From assembly GCF_900102315.1 (NCBI RefSeq), contig NZ_FNBL01000002.1, positions 221,194 to 285,193 on the forward strand: 64,000 nucleotides of DNA. Direction: 5' to 3'. Source of the DNA: Celeribacter baekdonensis. Lineage in GTDB: Bacteria; Pseudomonadota; Alphaproteobacteria; Rhodobacterales; Rhodobacteraceae. The notes beneath the pieces are model-generated. The model worked only from the letters and a program-made list of their open reading frames with translations. It made no database searches and was not told where the DNA came from. This document shows, piece by piece, positions 57,104 to 64,000 of the stretch. Positions within the stretch are counted from its first letter, which is position 1. Each line of letters opens with the position of its first letter. The translations under genes were made by a program, and so were the position numbers.

Positions 57104-57202
57104 GCATCACGGCTTTGGCATGTTTTGGCATGTGCGGTGTTTTTACTTGCGCTTGTTCCATGAGTCGCGAAATCTAAGACCGCGACAATGGGGGAGGCCA
57201 GC

Positions 57203-58258
57203 ATGAGCCACGCAGATGTTCAGGACTATTACGGCAAGGTGCTTCAGGGCAGTTCGGATTTGAAAACCAACGCCTGCTGTACCGCTGGGGACATGCCTGA
57301 TGCGCTCAAAAAGGCGCTCTCCAACATTCATGACGATGTGCTCACGCGCTATTATGGTTGCGGTCTGATTGCTCCCGATGTGCTTGAAGGCACACGGATT
57401 TTGGATCTTGGCTGCGGTGCCGGGCGCGATGTCTATGCGCTGGCGCAGATGGTGGGCGAGGCCGGGTTTGTCGCCGGTGTCGATATGACCGAAGAACAAT
57501 TGGCCGTGGCGCGGGCCCATCAGGGCTATCACGCCGAAGCCTTTGGCTACGCCGCCTCAAACGTGGCGTTTCACGAGGGCTACATCGAAAAACTCGATGA
57601 TTTGCCGCTGGATGCGGGGTCTTTTGACATCATCGTCTCCAATTGCGTTTTGAACCTCGCGATGGACAAACCTGCCGTGTTGCGTGAGGCCTATCGGTTG
57701 TTGAAGCCGGGCGGCGAGATGTATTTTTCCGACGTTTATGCCGACCGACGCGTGCCTGAGGCGCTGCGGGCCGATCCGGTGCTGTATGGTGAATGCCTCT
57801 CCGGCGCGCTGTATTGGAAGGATTTCGAACATATGGCGCGGGCGGCCGGGTTTGCCGATCCGCGCCGGGTCACCCATCGCGCTTTGACGGTGGAAAATGC
57901 GGAACTGGAGGCGAAGGTCGCGCCGATTTCGTTCATGTCCGCCACCTATCGCCTGTTCAAACTTGATCTTGAACCGGAGTGCGAAGACTATGGTCAGGCT
58001 GTGATGTACAAAGGCACCGTGCCCGGCGCGCCCCATGCCTTTGCTCTGGATGCGGGGCATGTGATGGACACGGGGCGGGTGTTTCCGCTCTGCGGCAACA
58101 CGTTCAAAATGCTCAAAGATACGCGCTTTGCACCGCATTTCGCCTTCATCGGCGATTTTTCAACCCATTTTGGCCTGTTCACGGGCTGTGGTGGCACCAG
58201 CCCATTTGACAGTTTGATCGCAAGCACCGCGGACGCCCCCGCGTCCTCCTGTTGCTAA
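57203..58258 (+). CDS. arsM: Arsenite methyltransferase-like protein
   Basis: A 351-residue SAM methyltransferase. The SAM-binding loop is ILDLGCGAGRDVYAL. Four cysteines, C25 (or C26), C53, C148 and C198, keep the spacings of the arsenic-binding cysteines of the algal ArsM (C44, C72, C174, C224: 28 and 50 apart in each pair). The stretch YGECLSGALYW around C198 is diagnostic. The chain ends in Cys-Cys. ATG at 57203 follows GGGGAGG. It would convert As(III) to methylated forms; no ars operon or ArsR gene adjoins it, and other methyl acceptors are possible. Confidence 0.85.
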   Translation: MSHADVQDYYGKVLQGSSDLKTNACCTAGDMPDALKKALSNIHDDVLTRYYGCGLIAPDVLEGTRILDLGCGAGRDVYALAQMVGEAGFVAGVDMTEEQLAVARAHQGYHAEAFGYAASNVAFHEGYIEKLDDLPLDAGSFDIIVSNCVLNLAMDKPAVLREAYRLLKPGGEMYFSDVYADRRVPEALRADPVLYGECLSGALYWKDFEHMARAAGFADPRRVTHRALTVENAELEAKVAPISFMSATYRLFKLDLEPECEDYGQAVMYKGTVPGAPHAFALDAGHVMDTGRVFPLCGNTFKMLKDTRFAPHFAFIGDFSTHFGLFTGCGGTSPFDSLIASTADAPASSCC

Positions 58259-58326
58259 GGCGGGTTTGGACTGATAGGGAGCCTTAGAGTTTTCGTCAGA
58301 CAAACCATATATGCGCAACCGATCCT

Positions 58327-59418
58327 GTGACTGATCCCGTGACCACCCCCCGGTTAGAAATCCGCAACATCACCCGCACCTTTGAGGGGCGCGAGGTGGT
58401 GTCTGATGTGTCGCTCACCGTCATGCCGGGGCAGGTGACCTGTCTTTTGGGGCCGTCTGGCTGTGGCAAATCGACGACGCTGCGGATCATCGCGGGCGTC
58501 GATATGCAGGATACGGGCGAGATTTATGTCGATGGGAGCCTGGTCTGTGACACCCAGTTTCGGGTGCCGCCGGAGCGCCGTTCGATTGGTTTGATGTTCC
58601 AAGACTTTGCACTTTTCCCGCATTTGTCGGTCGAAGACAACGTGGCCTTTGGGTTAAAAGGCGACAAATCGAACAAAAGAGCGCGAGTGCGTGAGTTGCT
58701 TGAAAAGGTCGATCTTTTGCGCGCGATTGACAAATACCCGCATGAATTGTCCGGCGGTGAACAGCAACGGATCGCGCTTGCACGCGCCTTGGCCCCGCGC
58801 CCGTCGATCATGTTGATGGACGAGCCGTTTTCAGGCCTTGATGAGCGCCTCAAAGATGACATTCGCGACAGCACTCTGGATGTGCTCAAGGCCGAAAACA
58901 CCGCTGTTCTGCTGGTCACCCACGAGCCGCATGAGGCGATGCGGATGGCCGATGAGATCGCCCTGATGCGAGACGGCAAGATCGTCCAACAGGGCGCGCC
59001 CTATAATATTTACAACGCTCCGGTGGACCGTCAGGCCGCCGCGTTTTTCAGCGATATCAATGTGATCCGCGGCACGGTTCGCAATATGGCCGTGACCACC
59101 GCCTTTGGCGAATTCCTCTGTCCGCCGCGCCCGGATGGCACGGAGGTCGAGATTGTCATTCGGCCACAACATCTGCGCATCGACTTTGATCGTGACGGGC
59201 GCGGGCCCAATCCGACGCCGCAAGACGGCGCACCCGCGCGTGCCATTGTCGAACGCGCACGGTTCATGGGACGTGAGAGCCTTGTGGAATTTCGGATGGA
59301 TTTTGACGGCTCGATGTTGAAAGCCACGGTGCCCTCGGTGTTTTTGCCCAAACCGGGCACGCCGATGTGGCTGATGATGCGCCGGGATCGGTGTTTCGTC
59401 TTTCCGGTCGCCTCCTGA
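58327..59418 (+). CDS. ABC transporter ATPase, Fe3+/FbpC-like, orphan
   Basis: A 363-residue ATPase of the CUT/FbpC group. Walker A GPSGCGKST, Q-loop FQDFALFPHLS, signature LSGGEQQRIALARAL, Walker B IMLMDEPFSGLD. The C-terminal third is a TOBE-like domain with a VIRPQHLRIDF motif. The start is a GTG at 58327; another GTG lies four codons later. No permease or binding-protein gene is adjacent, so its partners must be elsewhere. Fe3+ is a guess from the family. Confidence 0.88.
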   Translation: MTDPVTTPRLEIRNITRTFEGREVVSDVSLTVMPGQVTCLLGPSGCGKSTTLRIIAGVDMQDTGEIYVDGSLVCDTQFRVPPERRSIGLMFQDFALFPHLSVEDNVAFGLKGDKSNKRARVRELLEKVDLLRAIDKYPHELSGGEQQRIALARALAPRPSIMLMDEPFSGLDERLKDDIRDSTLDVLKAENTAVLLVTHEPHEAMRMADEIALMRDGKIVQQGAPYNIYNAPVDRQAAAFFSDINVIRGTVRNMAVTTAFGEFLCPPRPDGTEVEIVIRPQHLRIDFDRDGRGPNPTPQDGAPARAIVERARFMGRESLVEFRMDFDGSMLKATVPSVFLPKPGTPMWLMMRRDRCFVFPVAS

Positions 59419-59425
59419 TACTTGG

Positions 59426-60136
59426 CTAACATTTGGCCTTTTGCAGGGCGATAAATTCCGCAAGCGTTTTCCCCGGCTCATCGACAAACTGCGCCCCGGT
59501 GTCGATCACCCGCTCGATCCGATCCACCCGGAACACCCGAAAGTCCTGCCGCGTTTCGCACCAGGCCGAGAGGGTCCAAACACGCCCCCAATATTCAAGC
59601 TGAAGCGGGCGGACAACGCGGGTGCTGATCTGATCGTCGAGCGCTTTATAGGTGATCCGCAGCCGCTTTTTCTCCCGCACCGCCTCGCGCAATCCGGGCA
59701 TATGGCGAAATCCAGCGGCGGCATCGGCAAAGGGAAACACCGCAAACCCCCACCCGGCACTGGGCGGGCCGGAGTTTTCGGGCAGCACGGCGTCGATCTT
59801 GGCGGCAAGGCTTTGGGCGTTTTGCGCCAGTTCCGGGTCGGTCGCCTCGCTCAAAATCGCCACCGCCAAATGCAGCGCCTCCAATTCCCCCATACTCAGG
59901 TTCATTGGCGGCAAGGTGATCGGGGAGGTGACCATATAGCCGACGCCGCGCTCGCCCTCGACCGGCACACCAGAGGCGCGCAGCGTGGCCATATCGCGCC
60001 AAATCGTGCGTTCCGACACCTCAAGTTTTGCGGCCAGTTCATGGCCTTTGTGGAGCTTTCCATCCCGCAGGATTTGAATAAGATCAAACAGGCGGTCACT
60101 GCGCCGGATACCGGTTTGTTTGCGACCGCCTGCCAT
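59426..60136 (-). CDS. WYL-domain transcriptional regulator (YafY-like)
   Basis: A 236-residue regulator: N-terminal winged helix (RSDRLFDLIQILRDGKLHKG, SERTIWRDMATLRASG) and C-terminal WYL domain, where the motif reads RITYKALDD to PLQLEYWGRVWTLSAWCE. WYL proteins sense small ligands or nucleic acid. It starts two bases after the stop of the small upstream gene, which is likely cotranscribed and perhaps its target. Convergent with the ABC ATPase gene. Confidence 0.9.
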   Translation of the reverse strand: MAGGRKQTGIRRSDRLFDLIQILRDGKLHKGHELAAKLEVSERTIWRDMATLRASGVPVEGERGVGYMVTSPITLPPMNLSMGELEALHLAVAILSEATDPELAQNAQSLAAKIDAVLPENSGPPSAGWGFAVFPFADAAAGFRHMPGLREAVREKKRLRITYKALDDQISTRVVRPLQLEYWGRVWTLSAWCETRQDFRVFRVDRIERVIDTGAQFVDEPGKTLAEFIALQKAKC

Positions 60137-60138
60137 GG

Positions 60139-60465
60139 TTATGCCGCCTCAGGAGATATGATGCGCGCAAGGGTGATGGGGGCGTGGCCCATGCTCACCG
60201 TGTCGCGGTCCACCAGCGCCATGAACGCCTGCGCCTCAGGGGCGGCCATGAATCCGGCATCCGCCGCCTTGGCTGCGGCGTCATTGGCCCAGACATAGTG
60301 CTCATGCCAAAGCCCGCTTGCGTCCTTGTAAAGCGTGCGGGCGCGAAAGCCCTCGCACCGATCCAGATAGGCGTTCAGACCCTTGGCCACCGCAGTGAGG
60401 TCGCTGTCGCTCACCCCGGCAATGGTGCGGAAGGTAACAGTTTCAATGATTTGAATATCAGACAT
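60139..60465 (-). CDS. Small antibiotic-monooxygenase-like (ABM) protein
   Basis: A 108-residue protein. The pattern ETVTFRTIAGVSDSDLTAVA, then YLDRCEGFRARTLYKDASGLWHEHYVWANDAAAKAA and FMALVDRDTVSMGHAPI, suggests the dimeric alpha/beta-barrel fold of ABM-like proteins. ATG at 60465 has GGAG five bases upstream. First of a two-gene leftward unit with the WYL regulator, and divergent from tatA. Activity unknown. Confidence 0.72.
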   Translation of the reverse strand: MSDIQIIETVTFRTIAGVSDSDLTAVAKGLNAYLDRCEGFRARTLYKDASGLWHEHYVWANDAAAKAADAGFMAAPEAQAFMALVDRDTVSMGHAPITLARIISPEAA

Positions 60466-60681
60466 GATGTCTCCGATTCGAGTTTCAACACCGTCACCAT
60501 GGGCAGTTTCAACTGACATAAACCTGTCAGTAGCGTTTTTCCACCCCTGCCCATCGCGCCAATGTTGTGCATCGGGGGAGAATCCGTCGTTTTGGCCTTT
60601 TCCTTGGTCTCAGAGCCGCCTAATCCTAATCCTCGCGAGATTTGATCACCGGGCGCATCGCCCGCACCGATGGAGAACCAC

Positions 60682-60897
60682 ATGCTCAACAATATCGGCC
60701 TTCCCGGCCTCCTGCTCATCGCTGTCGTCGTTTTGGTCCTGTTTGGCCGCGGCAAGATTTCCGGCCTCATGGGCGAAGTCGGCAAAGGCATCACCTCCTT
60801 CAAAAAAGGCGTCTCTGAGGGCTCCAAAGAGATCGAAGACGAGGCCGCACAGGTTGCCAAAGACGTCACCCCCGAAGAAGAAAAAGACAAGGTCTAA
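60682..60897 (+). CDS. tatA: Sec-independent protein translocase TatA
   Basis: A 71-residue pore subunit of the twin-arginine system, which exports folded proteins. One N-terminal membrane helix ([19 protein letters not shown]), the hinge [17 protein letters not shown] and an amphipathic helix, then an acidic tail. ATG at 60682 has GGAG six bases upstream; an earlier in-frame ATG at 60670 would overlap that site. tatB follows after 105 bp. Confidence 0.95.
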   Translation: MLNNIGLPGLLLIAVVVLVLFGRGKISGLMGEVGKGITSFKKGVSEGSKEIEDEAAQVAKDVTPEEEKDKV

Positions 60898-61002
60898 GAC
60901 CTGTCTTTGGGCGGGACCTGTCTCGCCTTCGCCGGATCTGGGCCTCGTTTGGGGTCGGGATGATCCGCTTCTTTTGGGTTTTTGTGAAAAAGGCGTGTGC
61001 GC

Positions 61003-61710
61003 ATGAGTGCTATCGTGATGCCGTCCATTCCGCTCTTCTTTGACATGGGCATGTCAGAACTTTTGGTCATCGGGGTCGTGGCGTTGATCGTCGTCGGCCC
61101 AAAGGACCTGCCGGGGATGTTCCGAACGCTGGGACGGTTCACGGCGCGGGCGAAATCCATGGCGCGGGAGTTTTCGCGGGCCATGGAAAGTGCTGCCGAT
61201 GAGAGTGGGATCAAAGAGGCCACAGACGCCTTCAAAGGCGCGACAAACCCGAAGAAATTCGGGCTTGATAAGCTCAACGATGCGGCATCGACCTTTGAAA
61301 AATGGGACCCTCTGAAGTCTTCTGATGGCAAGGCTGCGCCGAAAACGACGGCGTTGCAAAAGGATGAGCTGAGCCCCGAGCGAGCTGAGGCGGCCAAGAA
61401 AATTTCAGAGAGTGCGGCAAAGAAAGCGGCCGAGCGCAAAGCGGCTGAGGCGGCTGAGGCAGAGGCCGCTGCGGCACCTGCGAAGGCGACTGCAAAGGCG
61501 ACTGCCGCGAAGAAACCGGTGGCAAAAAAGCCTGCCGCGAAGAAGCCTGCACCTAAGACGACGGCGGCCAAAACAGCGGCCAAGCCGACAGCCAAGCCGA
61601 CGGCGGCCAAACCTGTCGCTGCAAAAAAGGCAACGGCCCCGAAAGCCACGCCTAAAAAGGCGGTGGCCAAATCGACCAAGATGAGCACATCGAATGAGGG
61701 CGAGGCATGA
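61003..61710 (+). CDS. tatB: Sec-independent protein translocase TatB, with long Lys/Ala/Pro tail
   Basis: A 235-residue receptor-complex subunit. The conserved core is MGMSELLVIGVVALIVVGPKDLPGMFRTLGRFT (glutamate before the helix, GPKDLP hinge) in the first 45 residues. From about residue 120 the tail is almost only Ala, Lys, Pro and Thr with repeated AAKKP and KPTA units, like histone H1 tails. Total length exceeds E. coli TatB (171). Start choice between ATG 61003 and ATG 61018 is uncertain. tatC overlaps by four bases. Confidence 0.9.
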   Translation: MSAIVMPSIPLFFDMGMSELLVIGVVALIVVGPKDLPGMFRTLGRFTARAKSMAREFSRAMESAADESGIKEATDAFKGATNPKKFGLDKLNDAASTFEKWDPLKSSDGKAAPKTTALQKDELSPERAEAAKKISESAAKKAAERKAAEAAEAEAAAAPAKATAKATAAKKPVAKKPAAKKPAPKTTAAKTAAKPTAKPTAAKPVAAKKATAPKATPKKAVAKSTKMSTSNEGEA

Positions 61711-62600
61711 GCCAAACTGACAGCGATATCGAAGACAGCTCCGCACCGTTGGTCGAACATCTGGCCGAGCTGCGGAGCCGGTTGATCCGGGCCGCTTTGG
61801 CCTTTGTCGTTGCCATGGTGATCTGTTTTACCGTGGCCAGTCCGATCCTTGATTTTCTGTTGATCCCGATCGAAAAATCCATGCGCGCCTTGGGCAACCC
61901 GAACCCGGTGATGCAATACACGGCACCGCAGGAATATTTCTTTACCCTGATCCGCATTTCGATGGTCGGCGGCTTGATGCTGTCCTTCCCTGTCGTCGGC
62001 TATCAGCTTTGGCGCTTTGTCGCGCCGGGGCTGTACCGCAATGAAAAGAATGCGTTTTTGCCGTTTCTCATCGCCTCACCGATGTTGTTCCTCGCGGGCG
62101 CGGCCTTTGCGCAATATGTGGTTGTGCCGCTGGCGATGACGTTCTTCTTGGGCTTTGCCGATCTGCCCTCTTTTGTCGGCGCACTTGTCGCCAATGGCGG
62201 CGATGTGGCAACCGCGACCCAGGACACGGGCATCAACATCGTGTTCAACGGGAAGGTGAATGAGAGCCTCGATATCACGTTGAAAATGATTGTGGCCTTC
62301 GGGCTGTGCTTTCAGCTTCCGGTGCTGTTGACCCTGATGGGCAAGGCCGGATTGGCCACGGCGCACGGGCTGCGCTCAACCCGTAAATATGCGGTTGTGG
62401 GCATCCTGACCGTCGCCGCCTTGGTCACGCCACCGGATGTGACGACCCAGTTGATCCTGTTTGTCGTGGTCTATGGCCTCTACGAAATCTCCATCTTCCT
62501 CGTCGCCCGCGTTGAAAAGAAACGCACCGAAGAACTGCGCGCCGCTGGCGTTTTGGACGAAGACGAAGACCTGTTCGGCGATTTTGACGACGATAAATAA
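61707..62600 (+). CDS. tatC: Sec-independent protein translocase TatC
   Basis: The 297-residue six-helix core receptor for twin-arginine signals. The N-terminal APLVEHLAELRSRLIRAA and the conserved FPVVGYQLWRFVAPGLYRNEK loop bind the signal peptide. It ends in an acidic tail (DEDEDLFGDFDDDK). An ATGA overlap couples it to tatB; the DUF815 gene follows after 11 bases. Confidence 0.96.
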   Translation: MSQTDSDIEDSSAPLVEHLAELRSRLIRAALAFVVAMVICFTVASPILDFLLIPIEKSMRALGNPNPVMQYTAPQEYFFTLIRISMVGGLMLSFPVVGYQLWRFVAPGLYRNEKNAFLPFLIASPMLFLAGAAFAQYVVVPLAMTFFLGFADLPSFVGALVANGGDVATATQDTGINIVFNGKVNESLDITLKMIVAFGLCFQLPVLLTLMGKAGLATAHGLRSTRKYAVVGILTVAALVTPPDVTTQLILFVVVYGLYEISIFLVARVEKKRTEELRAAGVLDEDEDLFGDFDDDK

Positions 62601-62611
62601 GCGAGGTTGCC

Positions 62612-63454
62612 ATGAGCAAAAAGACCCTCAAACGTATTGCGGAGGCCTTGGAACGCATGGCCCCCGCGCCTCTGGCCGCACCTGATTTTGACGGGGCAGA
62701 TGCCTATGTCTGGCACACCGAACCGGACGCGCTTGTGCCGGTTCAAAACGTGTCGCGGGTCGATCTGTCGCTGCTTGTCGGTGTGGATCGCTCGCGTGAC
62801 ACGTTGCTTGAGAACACCCGCCAATTCGCGCGCGGCTTGTCGGCCAACAATGCGCTGTTGTGGGGGGCACGGGGGATGGGCAAATCATCCTTGGTGAAAT
62901 CCGTTCATGCGGCTGTGGTGGCCGAGGGCTTGGACCTAAAGATTGTTGAAATGCAGCGCGAAGACCTTGGCTCTGTGTCGCGGCTTTTGGCGCTTTTGCG
63001 CGGCTCCGAGCATCGGTTTTTGCTATTCTGTGATGATCTGTCCTTCAGCCATGATGACGACCATTACAAATCCCTCAAAGCCGTGCTGGATGGCGGGATC
63101 GAAGGTCGGCCAGACAATGTTTTGTTCTATGCCACCTCAAATCGCCGCCACCTGATGCCTCGCGATATGATTGAAAACGAACGCTCTTCTGCGATCAATC
63201 CCTCGGAGGCGGTAGAGGAAAAAGTCTCGCTTTCGGATCGCTTCGGTCTATGGCTGGGCTTCCATCCCTGTTCGCAGGATGAGTATCTGACGATGATCCG
63301 CGGCTATTGTGACGCCTATGGGGTTCAGATCGACGCCGATACACTGCGTGCCGAGGCGGTGGAATGGCAAGCCACCCGCGGCTCGCGCTCTGGCCGGGTG
63401 GCGTGGCAATATTTCACCGATTTGGCTGGGCGCAAAGGTATCGCGCTCGGATAA
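62612..63454 (+). CDS. DUF815-family AAA-type ATPase
   Basis: A 280-residue ATPase of the DUF815 group. Walker A reads LLWGARGMGKSSLVKSV, Walker B FLLFCDDLSF, sensor 1 FYATSNRRHLMPRDM, and the DRFGLWLGFHPCSQDEYL segment is characteristic. No membrane segment. The family's role is unknown. It probably shares a transcript with tatABC. The dispersed repeat starts two bases past the stop. Confidence 0.88.
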   Translation: MSKKTLKRIAEALERMAPAPLAAPDFDGADAYVWHTEPDALVPVQNVSRVDLSLLVGVDRSRDTLLENTRQFARGLSANNALLWGARGMGKSSLVKSVHAAVVAEGLDLKIVEMQREDLGSVSRLLALLRGSEHRFLLFCDDLSFSHDDDHYKSLKAVLDGGIEGRPDNVLFYATSNRRHLMPRDMIENERSSAINPSEAVEEKVSLSDRFGLWLGFHPCSQDEYLTMIRGYCDAYGVQIDADTLRAEAVEWQATRGSRSGRVAWQYFTDLAGRKGIALG

Positions 63455-63456
63455 GT

Positions 63457-63478
63457 GAGTATTTAAATCACGATAAAG
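63457..63478 (+). repeat. Dispersed repeat GAGTATTT-N6-CGATRAAR, copy 4
   Basis: GAGTATTT, six bases, CGATAAAG on the plus strand, two bases after the DUF815 gene's stop. Confidence 0.7.
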
Positions 63479-63700
63479 CCAAATCACGGTAAAGCGGAAG
63501 GCCCGCAGGGCTGCATCCCGGCCGCCGATCCATAGCGCAGTGGCGTCTTCGGAAGGGTTTTGGTCCCACGGGCCGGGATGTCTTTACCGCGAACGGTCAT
63601 CGGCGCTCCCGCCTGTACCGTGATTGAGATAGATCAGATCAAGGTTAAGACAGGGTTTCCAAACGCAAAGAGGCCGCGCCTTTTCGCGCGACCCCTTGTT

Positions 63701-63742
63701 TTTACCGTTGTGTCTTTACCGTGCTGTTTTTACCGTGAAAAA
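63701..63742. repeat. Three tandem 14-base units TTTACCGT-N6
   Basis: TTTACCGT begins at 63701, 63715 and 63729, exactly 14 bases apart, with different six-base spacers. The last unit runs into the reversed GAGTATTT element. The core is the reverse complement of the ACGGTAAA in the forward repeats at the left of the same gap. Confidence 0.8.
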
Positions 63743-63748
63743 ATACTC
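63728..63748 (-). repeat. Dispersed repeat, variant copy 5
   Basis: On the minus strand GAGTATTT, five bases rather than six, then CGGTAAAA. It lies eight bases past the stop of the leftward LytM-like gene. Confidence 0.55.
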
Positions 63749-63755
63749 AAACCCG

Positions 63756-64000
63756 TCAGTTCAAATAGGGCGTCGGGTCCACGGTTTGTGTGCCTTTGAA
63801 GACCATGAACTGCAACGCGTTGAATTCGTTGGCTGTCACTTTTGCGATGGTCTGACCGCGTTTGACGCTGGCGCCCTTTTTCACCGAAATGCTGTCGATA
63901 AAGCTATAGGCGGTTTGCAGGCCGTCGCCGTGATCGACCACCATGATTTTCACCCCATCGGCGTTGGTCGAGATCAATTTGACCGTCCCGTCCTTGGCCG
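63756..64000 (-). CDS. Degenerate LytM/M23-type peptidase domain protein, 3' end
   Basis: Partial gene; the coding frame continues past the right edge, so only the last 80 or so residues are visible. VDHGDGLQTAYSFID, the KKGASVKRGQTIAKV stretch and NALQFMVFKG align with the LytM domain (HGxxxxTxYxH, GxxVxxGQxI, HLHFEVR). The catalytic histidines are absent: Phe replaces the first, and LQF replaces HxHF. This is what is seen in EnvC/NlpD-type amidase activators, so an activator or wall-binding role is likelier than hydrolysis. Confidence 0.8.
   Translation of the reverse strand, partial: AKDGTVKLISTNADGVKIMVVDHGDGLQTAYSFIDSISVKKGASVKRGQTIAKVTANEFNALQFMVFKGTQTVDPTPYLN

Larger units (their letters stand above)
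63455..63755. other. Repeat-rich gap between convergent genes
   Basis: A 301-bp gap with no gene. It is bracketed by two inward-facing copies of the dispersed repeat (63457-63478 and 63728-63748). Between them are a two-unit 17-base forward repeat (AAATCACGRTAAAGC, near 63464 and 63481), three 14-base tandem units on the right, and a hairpin (about 63669-63698) usable as a leftward terminator. Confidence 0.6.

Noticed and set aside
63455-63755. The 14-base periodic repeats as a CRISPR array
   Set aside because: Units and spacers (8 and 6 bases) are far too short, and no cas gene is present.

Overview
The window looks like a chromosomal segment of an alphaproteobacterium of the Rhodobacteraceae (Roseobacter group). 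The evidence is high GC, mostly short intergenic gaps with many ATGA or TAATG stop/start overlaps, a fused PntA subunit, a 14-gene nuo cluster interrupted by small Rhodobacteraceae-type genes, and family members such as DUF3422, DUF5333, DUF5337 and Hint-domain proteins. No rRNA, tRNA, CRISPR array, prophage or insertion sequence was recognised.

Layout. 1-6.5 kb: aminopeptidase N; an ArsR-type repressor with two SRPBCC proteins and a clear palindromic operator; a C26 amidase; a GNAT; an ICMT-like membrane methyltransferase. 6.5-9.7 kb: proton-translocating transhydrogenase pntAB, closed by a strong terminator. 9.9-12.2 kb: a DUF3422 membrane protein whose 3' end overlaps, on opposite strands, a YeeE/YedE sulfur-compound transporter. 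12.4-19.7 kb: a complete peptide-type ABC importer (binding protein, two permeases, two ATPases) divergent from an M20 amidohydrolase, which suggests uptake and hydrolysis of peptides or N-acyl amino acids. 19.8-27.7 kb: DUF1304, moaA, an AlkD-like protein and a flavin-type oxidase, glmU-glmS, then a phosphoglycolate phosphatase-like HAD and a DegT aminotransferase.

27.98-50.5 kb is one co-directional block: nuoA to nuoN followed by birA, coaX and RNase J. Nine extra genes sit between nuo genes: a sulfotransferase (between C and D), a membrane helix-hairpin-helix protein and a DUF5337 protein (E/F), two DUF5333 paralogues, an exported protein and a DUF3291 protein (F/G), a lipoprotein (G/H) and a carboxymuconolactone-decarboxylase-like protein (I/J). 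The sulfotransferase and the duplicated C-terminal domain shared by NuoE and its neighbour are the most intriguing parts of the window.

50.6-64 kb: a RhlE-type helicase, an OsmC-family protein, peptide release factor 3, a Hint-domain protein that lacks the usual nucleophilic cysteine, an SDR with a changed catalytic motif, an ArsM-like methyltransferase with all four expected cysteines, an orphan Fe3+-type ABC ATPase, a WYL regulator with a small monooxygenase-like partner, tatABC, a DUF815 ATPase and the 3' end of a degenerate LytM/M23 protein. A short dispersed repeat, GAGTATTT-N6-CGATRAAR, recurs at gene ends on both strands.
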